From Streptosporangiaceae bacterium (GTDB lineage Bacteria; Actinomycetota; Actinomycetes; Streptosporangiales; Streptosporangiaceae): a stretch of 64,000 nucleotides of DNA. The notes beneath the pieces were generated by a model. That model was not told the DNA's origin. It saw nothing but the letters and a program-made list of their open reading frames with translations, and did not search any database. Below, in pieces: positions 50,505 to 58,635 of this stretch. Numbering within the stretch: the stretch's first letter is position 1; every line of letters begins with the position of its first letter. Location: the NCBI GenBank assembly GCA_019245115.1, contig JAFARZ010000153.1:1-64000 (forward strand), in the 5' to 3' direction. Both the position numbers and the translations under genes were made by a program.

Positions 50505-51836
50505 TCAGCCCAGGTGGGCTAGCAGGTCATGGTAAGCCTCGACGTAGCGGGCCACGTCGGCGCGTGTTGCCGGGATGGGGACGGTGGGTCCTGCGCCTGG
50601 CAGCGCCTCCCATATTCCGCGGTTAGCCAGCCATATCCGGATCAGGGCAGTGAGCGGTCCGTCTGTGAGCGCGTGCGCCTGCGCGCCGGTGCGTGGCATG
50701 GGCCCGTACCACTGTCCCGAGCGGGGGCCGAGCCGGATCACCGTCCATGGCAGGCCGGCAGCACCGATTGCCTCCTCGATCCCGTCGGCAAGCTCGCCGC
50801 CGAGGGTACTGGCGTGCGCGTATGCGCCGGGCACGAGTACGCCGGTCAGCGCCGCCTTGGCGGCCGCCGCGGACAGCGGGTTCCCGAACAGCGTGCCGCC
50901 GGTCGCCACGTTGCGTGCCGCGTCCAGATGGTCGCCCAGGCTGGCGGTGACACCGTAGGCGCCCATCGGCAGCCCTCCGGCGACGGCCTTGCCGATAGTG
51001 ACCATGTCCGGCTCCAGGTTCCACAGCGTGGTCGCGCCGCCAGGCCCGACGACATGAGTGTGCGTCTCGTCGATACCCAGCAAGGTGCCGTATCGCCGGG
51101 TCAGGTCGCGCAGCGCCTCGTGCCAGCCGGGTCCGGGCATTAGAAGGTGGATGTAGTTGGTCATCGCAGGCTCGGTCAGCACCAGCGCCACGTCGCCGGG
51201 CTCGAGCGCCGCCCGCAATGTGGCGGGGTCGTTGAACTGGGCGATCCGCACCCGGCCGGTGACTCCCTTGGACAGCCCGCGCTGCACCGGGCCCGCCTGG
51301 CCATCGGTCACGTCCACCAGGCCCTCCTCGAAATGGCCGTGGTAATGGCCCTGGAACAGCACGATCACCTCGCGTCCGGTGACGACCCGGGCCAAGCGGA
51401 TGACCTCGGTGTTGGCCTGAGTGGCCGACAAGGTGAACTGCCACAGCGGAACCGGGTACCGGCGGGCGAGTTCCTCGGCCACCTCCACCGACGCCCGGGT
51501 CGGCAGCAGGAACTGCGTGGACCGCGCTACCTGGGCCTGGACCGCGGCAACGATCGCCGGGTTGGCGTGCCCGCAGAACATCGCCATGTCCGAGACATTG
51601 AAATCCAGATAGGTAAACCCGTCGATGTCGGTGAAACCAGCGCCGTCCCCGTGGTCGACGTAGACCGGCTGGTCATTGTCCGAGGTCATCCAGGCCATCG
51701 GCATGCCGTTGGGCATATGTGTCCGCGCCCGCTCGACCATCGCCAGGGTCAGGGGCCGGCCTTGCCGGAAGCGCGCCAGCTCCGCAGCATGCAGCTGGCT
51801 GATCCTGACCCTGTCCAGATCCCCCAGCGCCGTCAT
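50505..51836 (-). CDS. Class III aminotransferase, glutamate-1-semialdehyde aminomutase-like
   Basis: A 443-aa PLP enzyme: GDGAGFTDIDGFTYLDFNVSD, LSATQANTEVIRLARVVTGR, FQGHYHGHFEEGLVD, LLGIDETHTHVVGPGG (Asp at the pyridine N) and MVTIGKAVAGGLPMGAYGVT (Schiff-base Lys). The pattern is that of HemL-related enzymes, but it is outside the haem operon in sequence context and lacks other C5-pathway genes, so a catabolic aminotransferase is as likely. TAGCAT lies 6 nt before the ATG (leaderless-type). Confidence 0.87.
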   Translation of the reverse strand: MTALGDLDRVRISQLHAAELARFRQGRPLTLAMVERARTHMPNGMPMAWMTSDNDQPVYVDHGDGAGFTDIDGFTYLDFNVSDMAMFCGHANPAIVAAVQAQVARSTQFLLPTRASVEVAEELARRYPVPLWQFTLSATQANTEVIRLARVVTGREVIVLFQGHYHGHFEEGLVDVTDGQAGPVQRGLSKGVTGRVRIAQFNDPATLRAALEPGDVALVLTEPAMTNYIHLLMPGPGWHEALRDLTRRYGTLLGIDETHTHVVGPGGATTLWNLEPDMVTIGKAVAGGLPMGAYGVTASLGDHLDAARNVATGGTLFGNPLSAAAAKAALTGVLVPGAYAHASTLGGELADGIEEAIGAAGLPWTVIRLGPRSGQWYGPMPRTGAQAHALTDGPLTALIRIWLANRGIWEALPGAGPTVPIPATRADVARYVEAYHDLLAHLG

Positions 51837-52335
51837 ACCACGATGCTAGAGCGCCCCCTCACCGAGCACGTCAGTCCCCTTGACGGCAGGCGCTAGCCGA
51901 TCTTCGCTGGCGCCTTCGCCCCTGCGTCCGTGACGTAGTTCCCGCGGAAGCGCCTTGTGCGGGAATTCACAAGCCGCTTCCGCGGGAACGTGCTCTCATG
52001 CGTGTTGCCGATCGGGCATCACGTTCGCTGGGTGCTGTGGTGGGGAGCGGGCCGGGAGGAGCCGTCAGGCCGGTGTTCGCTGGCCCCCCGCGTCGTCCGG
52101 CGGGTGGAGACGGTCTGCCGGTCGCACGCGCAGGCAGCTCACTATGTGGCCGGGGTGAGCCCGGGAGTGGTGGCTGCGATCACCGGGTGGAGCACGGGTT
52201 GCTGGAGCCTGGTGACGTCGCCCGTGCGCTGTCGGACTGGAAAGCACCGGCCGACGCGGCGCTGTGTACCGTCCTGGGCCGGATCCGGCGGAGGCTCCAG
52301 GGGAATTTCCCCGGCCGTCACCGCCGCTGGACCAG
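51837..52335. other. Intergenic region with large hairpin and possible gene debris
   Basis: Contains the 52-nt inverted repeat at 51938-51989. Between about 52000 and 52330 short protein-like stretches appear in different frames (for example LLEPGDVARALSDWKAPADA), which may be debris of a decayed gene; no intact frame is supported. Confidence 0.45.
51938..51989. repeat. 22-bp-stem inverted repeat
   Basis: GTTCCCGCGGAAGCG (51938-51952) and its exact complement (51975-51989), one mismatched pair, then CTTGTG/CACAAG, and an 8-nt loop CGGGAATT. It lies 102 bp upstream of the aminotransferase start. It could be a MITE-like remnant, operator or RNA structure. Confidence 0.65.
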
Positions 52336-52515
52336 ATGTCATTCACCTGGACACTGAGTGACTCCATCGTCGGCTGGGCTGACTGCACGGTAGGTGACCA
52401 GCAGGTACGCGCCTGTATCAATGCCTCCGACGAGATGGATGCGTCCATTCCCGACGCCCAGCTGCAGAACCTCCGGTCAGCAATCAGCGGCCGCGGGTGC
52501 TTCCCCGGTCGGTGA
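52336..52515 (+). CDS. 59-aa hypothetical protein (possible fragment)
   Basis: The frame MSFTWTLSDSIVGWADCTVG continues DQQVRACINASDEMDASIPD with GC-biased third positions and looks coding. No good ribosome-binding site precedes it, and the 3' end overlaps the LacI gene by 32 bp. It may be the tail of a decayed gene. No family recognised. Confidence 0.35.
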   Translation: MSFTWTLSDSIVGWADCTVGDQQVRACINASDEMDASIPDAQLQNLRSAISGRGCFPGR

Positions 52516-53491
52516 TATGGGGTGTTACGAGTTCGACCCGGGGCGGGCCGGCGTCCTGGGGGTTGACCATCCGTTGGACCAGGGCCTGGACCGCCAAGCG
52601 GCCCAGCTTGTTCGGGGACGTCTCGACCGCCGTGTAGGGAAGCGAGAACAGCTTCCCGAAGTCTTCTGAGAACGCCCCGACGACTGACAGGTCGTCAGGC
52701 ACGCTGATGCCGCGCGAGTACAGGACGGACGGCAGCGCGGCTATCACGGCGTCATTGTGGACAATCATCGCCGGCTCCTCGCGCGCGTCAAGTATCTGGT
52801 TGAGCTGCTGGTTGACGGCGGGCTGCTGGGTCTCGCCGAAGTACGAGCGGACGCGGATGCCGTACGTCGCCGCCCGCTGGAGGGCGGCGTCCCTGAACCG
52901 CCACGCGTACGCGCCACCCCGCTCGTATACGTGCTCCCGCGGGGTGATCAGGATGAGCTCCCGGTGGCCACGTTCGGCGAGGTGATCGACGAGGATCCGG
53001 CCGGCCTCTGCGAAATCAAGATCGAAGACGTCGAAATCATCGGGAACGCGCGGCAAGCCGACCATGGCGCCCGGCTGCCTCATCTTGCGCATCACCGGCA
53101 GGCGCTTGTCCTCGTACGCCACGTTGAGCAGCATGATGCCGTCCACCATGCCGGAGCTGGCGATCCGCTGCACCGCGTGGGGCCCGTCGGCCTCGGTGAC
53201 CATCAGGATGTCGTAGTCGGCTTCGCGCGCGGCATCGGAGATCGGCAGCACGTACTGCAGCATCGCCGGGGAGAACTCATCCTCGAAGAACTGCACGAAC
53301 AGGCCGATGACCATCGTCTGGGACGTGGCCAGCGCCCGTGCCCCGGCGTGGGGCGTAAAGCCCAGCTCCGCGATGGCCACCTCGATGCGCTCGCGCGTCT
53401 GGATCGATATGCTCCGTTTGCCGGATAGCGCATAGGAGACTGTGCTCCGGGAGACGCCCGCGCGGAGGGCCACGTCTCCGATAGTCGGCAC
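52484..53491 (-). CDS. LacI family transcriptional regulator
   Basis: A 335-aa protein: HTH VPTIGDVALRAGVSRSTVSY (1-20) with hinge helix, then the sugar-sensor domain (MVIGLFVQFFEDEFSPAMLQ ... ELILITPREH ... MIVHNDAVIAALPSVL ... LSVVGAFSEDF). GTG start at 53491. The first copy of GAACCGATTCGAT is 17 bp upstream, and three more copies extend toward the divergent GH-A/ricin gene. It very likely represses both itself and that hydrolase. Confidence 0.92.
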   Translation of the reverse strand: MPTIGDVALRAGVSRSTVSYALSGKRSISIQTRERIEVAIAELGFTPHAGARALATSQTMVIGLFVQFFEDEFSPAMLQYVLPISDAAREADYDILMVTEADGPHAVQRIASSGMVDGIMLLNVAYEDKRLPVMRKMRQPGAMVGLPRVPDDFDVFDLDFAEAGRILVDHLAERGHRELILITPREHVYERGGAYAWRFRDAALQRAATYGIRVRSYFGETQQPAVNQQLNQILDAREEPAMIVHNDAVIAALPSVLYSRGISVPDDLSVVGAFSEDFGKLFSLPYTAVETSPNKLGRLAVQALVQRMVNPQDAGPPRVELVTPHITDRGSTRGR

Positions 53492-53507
53492 TTCGCCCGC
53501 CTTAGTC

Positions 53508-53520
53508 GAACCGATTCGAT
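53508..53520. promoter_or_regulatory. LacI operator copy 1 (GAACCGATTCGAT)
   Basis: Near-palindrome of the form GAAYCGRTTC, typical of LacI sites; 17 bp upstream of the LacI start. One of four copies in the divergent region. Confidence 0.75.
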
Positions 53521-53659
53521 CATGGTAACGGCGGGCTTCCCGGTGCGCAAGACTCCTACTGGACTGCCTTGAGGGTCGGTATAAGCCAGTTCATAGCCGA
53601 AACACGGGGACAAGCAACCGAGTAGGGCCGACAGGAAACTTTCGCAGTAGTACGCAGGG

Positions 53660-53671
53660 GAACCGATTCGA
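53660..53671. promoter_or_regulatory. LacI operator copy 2
   Basis: GAACCGATTCGA, identical core to copy 1, located 152 bp from it. Confidence 0.72.
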
Positions 53672-53808
53672 CAGGGCACGTCGCCAGCCCCGCGTGGCGG
53701 CCGCACCACGCACGGGCCTTTCTGATGTGAAAGCCGGCATGCCGTACCACTGAGCTGGCCCGGAGGACTGACGTGCCTGAAGAAGGGCTCGTGACATGTC
53801 CGCGATCG

Positions 53809-53821
53809 GAACCGATTCGAT
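53809..53821. promoter_or_regulatory. LacI operator copy 3
   Basis: GAACCGATTCGAT, 149 bp from copy 2, within GATCGGAACCGATTCGATCG. Confidence 0.75.
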
Positions 53822-53967
53822 CGACCGCGCCGCGCAGCGCCCCCGATGCGCACGGAGTCCTGCCGCCGATACCATTCCTCCTGATAAAAACCTTTTTTCC
53901 ATAACAAGATCGCATTGATCCGGCTAATGACCGGCCCGCACGAGGGGCTATGTAGCCGAGCGCGAGA

Positions 53968-53980
53968 GAACCGATTCGAT
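53968..53980. promoter_or_regulatory. LacI operator copy 4
   Basis: GAACCGATTCGAT, 159 bp from copy 3 and about 100 bp upstream of the hydrolase ATG. Confidence 0.75.
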
Positions 53981-54081
53981 TGATCTCAGGTATTGCGCGC
54001 CTGAACGAGTCCCGGCTACATTCCAAACACCGCGATGGCCATCGCCCGCACCGTCCGATTCCCGCCCCGTGGAGGACAGTG

Positions 54082-56013
54082 ATGTCCAGGTCGCGCCTGC
54101 TGCCACTTCATGGCAGAACGGTCATCCGCCCGTCAAGACGCCGCGGCCGAAGGCCCAGGCCAATTCAGCACCGCGGCCGAAGGCCCAGGCCAATTCAGCA
54201 CCGCGGCCGAAGGCCCAGGCCAATTCAGCACCGCGGCCGAAGGCCCAGGCCAATTCAGCACCGTGCGAGGAGGGTCACCACCCGGCTCGCCTGCGCCGCT
54301 GCACTGGTCGCCGGCTCCGCCGCCCTCGGAGCCGCCGTGACCGCGTCCACCGCCTCTGCGTCCACCGCGTCTGGGGCTTCCACCCTCGTGGTGCACGTCA
54401 ACCAGCCGTTCCGTTCCGTCACCCACGTCGCCTCCGGCGGACTGTACGGGCTGGACACCGCCACGATCCCCGCCGACAGCCTCGTCGAGCCGCTGCACCC
54501 GAACACATTCGTCCAGATGGCACCCGGTGGCAAGCAACTCCCGAACGGGGAACCCGCACCGGGCGGGGACTCCCTGGTGGTCGCCCCGGAGGCCGCCAGA
54601 GCCGGGGCCAAGGTCGTGGTGCGCATGCCCGACTGGTATCCCAACTTCCCCTACAAGTGGGTCAGCTGGAGTAACTGGCTCAGCGCCGTGGACACCCAGG
54701 TGAAGGCCGTGCTCGCCGCCGGGGACGCTAACATCAGCGCCTTCGAGCTGTGGAACGAGCCAGACTGGACCTGGAACACCGCTGCCGCCGGCGCATTCGA
54801 CACCGGCTGGGCGCGCACCTTCAACGAGGTCCGCGCCGACGACTCCAGCGCCGTCATCCAGGGGCCGAGTACCTCCACGTTCAACGCCAGCTGGATGACC
54901 ACCTTCCTGACCGACGCGAAGGCCAGCGGCACGCTGCCGAACATCATCAGCTGGCACGAGCTCAACGGCTCGGCCAGCATTGCCAGCGACGTGGCAAGCC
55001 TGAAGTCGATCGAGTCCGGCCTCGGCATCAGCGCCCGCCCCATCGCCATCGAGGAGTACGCCACGACCAGCCAGGTCGGCGTCCCCGGCGCGCTGGTCGG
55101 TTACATCGCCCAGTTCGAGCGCGCCGGGGTGAACAACGCCGAGCTCGCCTTCTGGAACCACTACGGCACCCTCGGCGACACGCTCACCGACACCGGCGGC
55201 AGCCCGAACGCCGCCTACTGGCTGTACCGCTGGTACGGCCAGATGACCGGCAACATGGTCACCGTCGTCCCGCCGGGAACAGCCGGGTCCGGGCTTGACG
55301 GCGCCGCGTCCGTCAATTCCGCGGGCAACCAGGTCAACGTCATCTTCGGCGGCGGCAGCGGCTCGACGGCGGTCACCGTCAGCGGACTCGGCTCGGCGTT
55401 CGGGTCGACCGCGCACGTGGTCCTCGAGCAGACCGTGTCGGCGGGCCGCACCACCGCCGTCGCCGGCCCGCAAGTCATCAGCTCGGGTAACTTCACGATC
55501 AGCAACGGGTCCGTAACCGTCCCGGTCAGCTCGATGAACTCCGCCAACGGGTACCACCTGCTGGTAACCCCTGGCAGCGGCGCGGCGTTCGCCGGGACGT
55601 ATGTGATCAAGAATGTGCACAGCGGGATGGCCCTGGCAACCTCGGGCGGCGGCACCGGCCAGGGGACGCTGGCGGTGCAAGCCACCGCGAACGGCAGCGG
55701 CACGCAGGCGTGGACACTGGTCCCCGAAGGCTCCGGCTTCTACGAGATCAAGAACAGCGCGAGCGGGCTGGCGCTCGGCATCCAGAACATGGGCATCACC
55801 GCCGGTGGCGACGCGCTGATCTGGGGAGACGACGGCTCGTCCGACCACCTCTGGCAGATCGTCCCGGCGGGCAGCGGCCAGTACAAGATCGAGAACTACA
55901 ACAGCGGGCTGCTGCTCGGGGTGTTCAACGAGAGCACGTCGTCCGGCGCTCAGGTCCTCCAGTGGGAGGACAACGGTAGCCCCGACCACCTCTGGACCCT
56001 GACCGCGGGCTGA
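54082..56013 (+). CDS. Secreted clan GH-A glycoside hydrolase with ricin-type lectin domain
   Basis: About 643 aa from ATG 54082 (GGAGG 7 nt upstream). A long basic N-region made of four GRRPRPIQHR repeats precedes the signal core (LACAAALVAGSAALGAAVTA). The catalytic part resembles GH39/GH-A enzymes: FELWNEPDWTW with acid/base Glu (~222) and RPIAIEEYATT with nucleophile Glu (~323), plus AFWNHYGTLGD. Residues ~503-642 form a ricin-type beta-trefoil with three QxW-like ends (TQAWTLVPEG, DHLWQIVPAG, DHLWTLTAG). It probably hydrolyses plant or fungal glycans; the substrate is unclear. Divergent from its LacI regulator. Confidence 0.82.
   Translation: MSRSRLLPLHGRTVIRPSRRRGRRPRPIQHRGRRPRPIQHRGRRPRPIQHRGRRPRPIQHRARRVTTRLACAAALVAGSAALGAAVTASTASASTASGASTLVVHVNQPFRSVTHVASGGLYGLDTATIPADSLVEPLHPNTFVQMAPGGKQLPNGEPAPGGDSLVVAPEAARAGAKVVVRMPDWYPNFPYKWVSWSNWLSAVDTQVKAVLAAGDANISAFELWNEPDWTWNTAAAGAFDTGWARTFNEVRADDSSAVIQGPSTSTFNASWMTTFLTDAKASGTLPNIISWHELNGSASIASDVASLKSIESGLGISARPIAIEEYATTSQVGVPGALVGYIAQFERAGVNNAELAFWNHYGTLGDTLTDTGGSPNAAYWLYRWYGQMTGNMVTVVPPGTAGSGLDGAASVNSAGNQVNVIFGGGSGSTAVTVSGLGSAFGSTAHVVLEQTVSAGRTTAVAGPQVISSGNFTISNGSVTVPVSSMNSANGYHLLVTPGSGAAFAGTYVIKNVHSGMALATSGGGTGQGTLAVQATANGSGTQAWTLVPEGSGFYEIKNSASGLALGIQNMGITAGGDALIWGDDGSSDHLWQIVPAGSGQYKIENYNSGLLLGVFNESTSSGAQVLQWEDNGSPDHLWTLTAG
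54141..54260. repeat. Four perfect 30-bp tandem repeats
   Basis: Identical 30-bp units at 54141-54170, 54171-54200, 54201-54230 and 54231-54260 (each begins CCGCGGCCGAAGGCCCAGGC). They encode ten residues each in the signal-peptide N-region. Perfect identity suggests recent expansion. Confidence 0.9.
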
Positions 56014-56187
56014 GAAGCCCGGTCCCCCGAAAACTACGCGCGGTGGCGGCAGCGGCCGACCGTTCGATCCGCCCGCGTGCCCGCATAGTCACGACGGTAC
56101 AACGTTGGGTGGACGTGTAATCAGAGCGCGGCGCAATCGTGACCGGGGCAGCGGAACCGCGGATGGGTGCGGCTCCGTCACACCGCC

Positions 56188-57117
56188 ATGCACAGGATTC
56201 AGGGAATCGTCACGCTGGTCGTGCTCCTTGGCGGCACCGCGCTGCTGGCCGGCTGCTCGGGATCGGCCAGCACTCCCGCCGCGGGATCAGCCGCGGGATC
56301 AGCCCGCGTGGCGCAGGGTGCTGCGCCGGCCCAGCCCAGCGCCATCGCCAGCGCCGACGCCGGCGGGGTGAATGGGAACGGCGCCAGCGCGGCGGGGGCG
56401 GGCGGGAAGAGCACCGGGGTGACCGCGCGGGTCGCGGGCAGCGCCATCGAGTACACCGCCTCGCTCAGCGTGCGGGTGCCGCGGATCGACGACGCGGTGA
56501 CCGCGGCCACGCAACTCGCCGAATCGGCCGGAGGGTACGTCGCGAACGAAACCATGTCATCGGATTCGGGGGCCGCGGCGAACCTTCAGCTCAAGATCCC
56601 GGTCACTGTCTACCCGGCCACGCTCAGCCGGCTCGCGGCGCTGGGCTCGCGCCTGTCGGAGAGCCAGCAGGCTCAGGACGTGACAGAGCAGGTGGCCGAC
56701 GTGAACAGCCAGGTCACCTCCGACCAGGCGGCCATCGCCCAGCTTCGCGCGCTGCTGTCGCATGCCGGGTCGGTCGGCGATCTGCTCACCGTGCAGAACC
56801 AGATCAACTCCGAGGAGTCGGACCTGGAGAGCATTGAGGCACAGCAGCGGGCGCTCAGCGGGGAGACCAGCTACGCGACCGTGGCGATGACGATCACCGG
56901 CCCGAAGCCTGCCGCGGTCAAGCACGCCAAGCCCAAGCCCAAGCCGCCGCCCGGCCTGGCCGGCGGCCTGTCGGCCGGGTGGCGAGCGCTGCGGGTCACC
57001 GTGTCCTGGGCTCTCGCGGTCGCCGGCGCCGTCGCCCCGTTCGCGGCCATCGCGGCGCTCGCCATGTTCGGCTTCTTCCGCGCCCGTCGCTGGGTCCTCC
57101 GCCGGAAGGCGGCCTAG
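56188..57117 (+). CDS. DUF4349 lipoprotein
   Basis: 309 aa from ATG 56188 (GTG 56167 possible). Signal with lipobox LLAGC, a Gly/Ala/Ser-rich linker, the DUF4349 domain (YTASLSVRVPRIDDAVTAAT ... GGYVANETMSS ... VADVNSQVTSDQAAIAQLRA, coiled coil ~170-230) and a C-terminal TM (VSWALAVAGAVAPFAAIAALAMFGFF) with basic tail. The combination anchors an outside coiled-coil domain at the membrane. Function unknown. Three copies of a 24-bp repeat begin at its 3' end. Confidence 0.85.
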   Translation: MHRIQGIVTLVVLLGGTALLAGCSGSASTPAAGSAAGSARVAQGAAPAQPSAIASADAGGVNGNGASAAGAGGKSTGVTARVAGSAIEYTASLSVRVPRIDDAVTAATQLAESAGGYVANETMSSDSGAAANLQLKIPVTVYPATLSRLAALGSRLSESQQAQDVTEQVADVNSQVTSDQAAIAQLRALLSHAGSVGDLLTVQNQINSEESDLESIEAQQRALSGETSYATVAMTITGPKPAAVKHAKPKPKPPPGLAGGLSAGWRALRVTVSWALAVAGAVAPFAAIAALAMFGFFRARRWVLRRKAA

Positions 57118-57168
57118 GGACACAGCCGGAAGGCGGCATAGAGGCACAGCCGCAAGAAGGCGGCCTAG
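57103..57168. repeat. 24-bp repeat containing stop codons
   Basis: CGGAAGGCGGCCTAGGGACA-type units at 57103-57126, 57127-57150 and a partial third (57151-57168). The first holds the DUF4349 stop TAG; the third supplies, on the other strand, the hemE stop codon (57165-57167). Confidence 0.75.
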
Positions 57169-58205
57169 CGCGCGGACGCCGTGTGGACCAGGTCGGCCAG
57201 GCGGGCCAGCGCGTCGGGGTCGGTGTCCGGCAGGACGCCGTGGCCGAGGTTGAACACGTGACCTTCGGCGGTGCGGCCCCGGCTGAGCACATCGAGGGCG
57301 CGTTCCTCGATAACCTCCCAGGAGGCGAGCAGCACGGCGGGATCGAGGTTGCCCTGGAGCGCCTTGCCCGGCTCCACCCGGCGCACCGCCTCGTCCAGCG
57401 GTATCCGCCAGTCGACGCCCACCACGTCGGCGCCCGCCTCGCCCATCAGCCCGAGCAGCTCGCCGGTTCCCACGCCGAAGTGAATCCTCGGTATCGCCGC
57501 GGTTTCCAGCGCGCCGAAGATCCGGCTGGTGTGGGGCAGGATCGCGTGCCGGTAGTCGTCCGGCCCGACCGCGCCTACCCAGGAGTCGAAGAGCTGGATG
57601 GCCGAAGCACCGGCCGCCACCTGGATCTGCAGGAAGGAAATGGTGAGGTCGGCGAGCCGCCCGAGCAGCGCGTGCCACAGTTCCGGGTCGCCGTACATCA
57701 TTGCCTTGGTCCGGTCGTGGCTCTTGGACGGGCCGCCCTCCACAAGGTAGGAGGCGAGCGTGAACGGTCCTCCGGCGAACCCGATGAGCGGACGTTCATC
57801 CAGCTCGGCGACCAGCGCCTGGATCGCCTCGGTGACGTAGGGCACGTCATCCGGCTCCAGCGGCCGCAGTGACTCCAGGTCCGCCGCCATCCGCACCGGC
57901 GGGTCGATCACGGGGCCAACTCCCGGCTTGATGTCGACGTTCACCCCGATCGCGCGCAACGGTACGACGATGTCGCTGAACAAGATGGCCGCGTCCACGT
58001 CGTACCTGCGCAGCGGCTGCAGGGTGATCTCGGTGATCAGGTCCGGCCTGGTACAGGAGTCGAGCATCGAGATGCCCTCCCGCACCCGCCAGTACTCCGG
58101 CAGCGAACGGCCGGCCTGCCGCATGTACCAGACGGGCGTATAGGGCACCGGCTCCCTCCGGCAGGCGCGTATAAACGGTGACTCATTCACCTGGGCGGCA
58201 CTCAC
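57165..58205 (-). CDS. hemE: Uroporphyrinogen decarboxylase
   Basis: 346 aa from GTG 58205. Family motifs: PVWYMRQAGRSLPEYWRVRE (substrate carboxylate Arg), DAAILFSDIVVPLRAIG, GFAGGPFTLASYLVEGG, IQLFDSWVGAVGPDDYR, HFGVGTGELLG and FNLGHGVLPDTDPDAL. It removes four carboxyl groups from uroporphyrinogen III to give coproporphyrinogen III, feeding CgoX and ChdC. In relatives hemE is close to cgoX; here about 11 kb of accessory genes separate them. Confidence 0.93.
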   Translation of the reverse strand: MSAAQVNESPFIRACRREPVPYTPVWYMRQAGRSLPEYWRVREGISMLDSCTRPDLITEITLQPLRRYDVDAAILFSDIVVPLRAIGVNVDIKPGVGPVIDPPVRMAADLESLRPLEPDDVPYVTEAIQALVAELDERPLIGFAGGPFTLASYLVEGGPSKSHDRTKAMMYGDPELWHALLGRLADLTISFLQIQVAAGASAIQLFDSWVGAVGPDDYRHAILPHTSRIFGALETAAIPRIHFGVGTGELLGLMGEAGADVVGVDWRIPLDEAVRRVEPGKALQGNLDPAVLLASWEVIEERALDVLSRGRTAEGHVFNLGHGVLPDTDPDALARLADLVHTASAR

Positions 58206-58330
58206 GTCTGGGATCGTCTCACATCCCGCGATCGAGCCCGACGGCAGACACGCCGCTCGACATCCCACGAATCCGCGCGACGCCGTGCCACTATCGGCAG
58301 CAGTGTCCGTCGTGTGAGGAGGTCGCCCGT

Positions 58331-58531
58331 ATGTTGCAGCACTACGCGGATTATCGATACTGCCACGAATGTGGTGACGAGCGGCCGTTTGAGCAGTTTC
58401 ACGCAGAGGACTGCCCGGATATGCCGGGCGACTGCCCGGAATGGGCCTGCACCGGCTGCGGCGCCGCACTGATCATCGGCTGGGCGGCGGGCGGATACAT
58501 CAGCGGAGACAGCAAGTCCCGGGCCGCCTGA
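58331..58531 (+). CDS. 66-aa zinc-ribbon-like protein
   Basis: MLQHYADYRYCHECGDERPF ... HAEDCPDMPGDCPEWACTGC GAALIIGW: three Cys pairs (CHEC, C..C, CTGC) suit one or two zinc sites. GAGGAGG lies about 10 nt before ATG 58331. Divergent from hemE. Function unknown. Confidence 0.65.
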   Translation: MLQHYADYRYCHECGDERPFEQFHAEDCPDMPGDCPEWACTGCGAALIIGWAAGGYISGDSKSRAA

Positions 58532-58559
58532 GCAGAGCGTTACAGCTATCGAGGGGCTC

Positions 58560-58579
58560 GCGGGGGAGGCTTCCCCCGC
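58560..58579. terminator. Short hairpin after zinc-ribbon gene
   Basis: GCGGGGGA-GGCT-TCCCCCGC, 28 bp after the stop; perfect 8-bp stem. Confidence 0.55.
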
Positions 58580-58635
58580 CTGATAAGCGAGGGGGTTGCG
58601 GGGGAAATCATCCTCCGCCTGGTGAGGATTGTGAC

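Noticed and set aside
50505-51836. hemL of the haem pathway
   Set aside because: HemL-like, but no hemA/hemB/hemC/hemD nearby and it lies in the inserted carbohydrate block, so I left it as a HemL-related PLP enzyme.
51957-52361. Possible gene upstream of the small hypothetical at 52336
   Set aside because: Protein-like bits fall in different frames and no family matches; I could not support an intact gene or a named transposase remnant.
54141-54260. CRISPR-like 30-bp repeats
   Set aside because: Units are contiguous without spacers and lie inside a coding frame.
54133-55989. 618-codon minus-strand frame opposite the GH-A/ricin gene
   Set aside because: Antisense shadow: Gly/Ala/Asp/Arg-rich without a fold signature, while the plus strand has catalytic motifs, a signal peptide and a ribosome-binding site.
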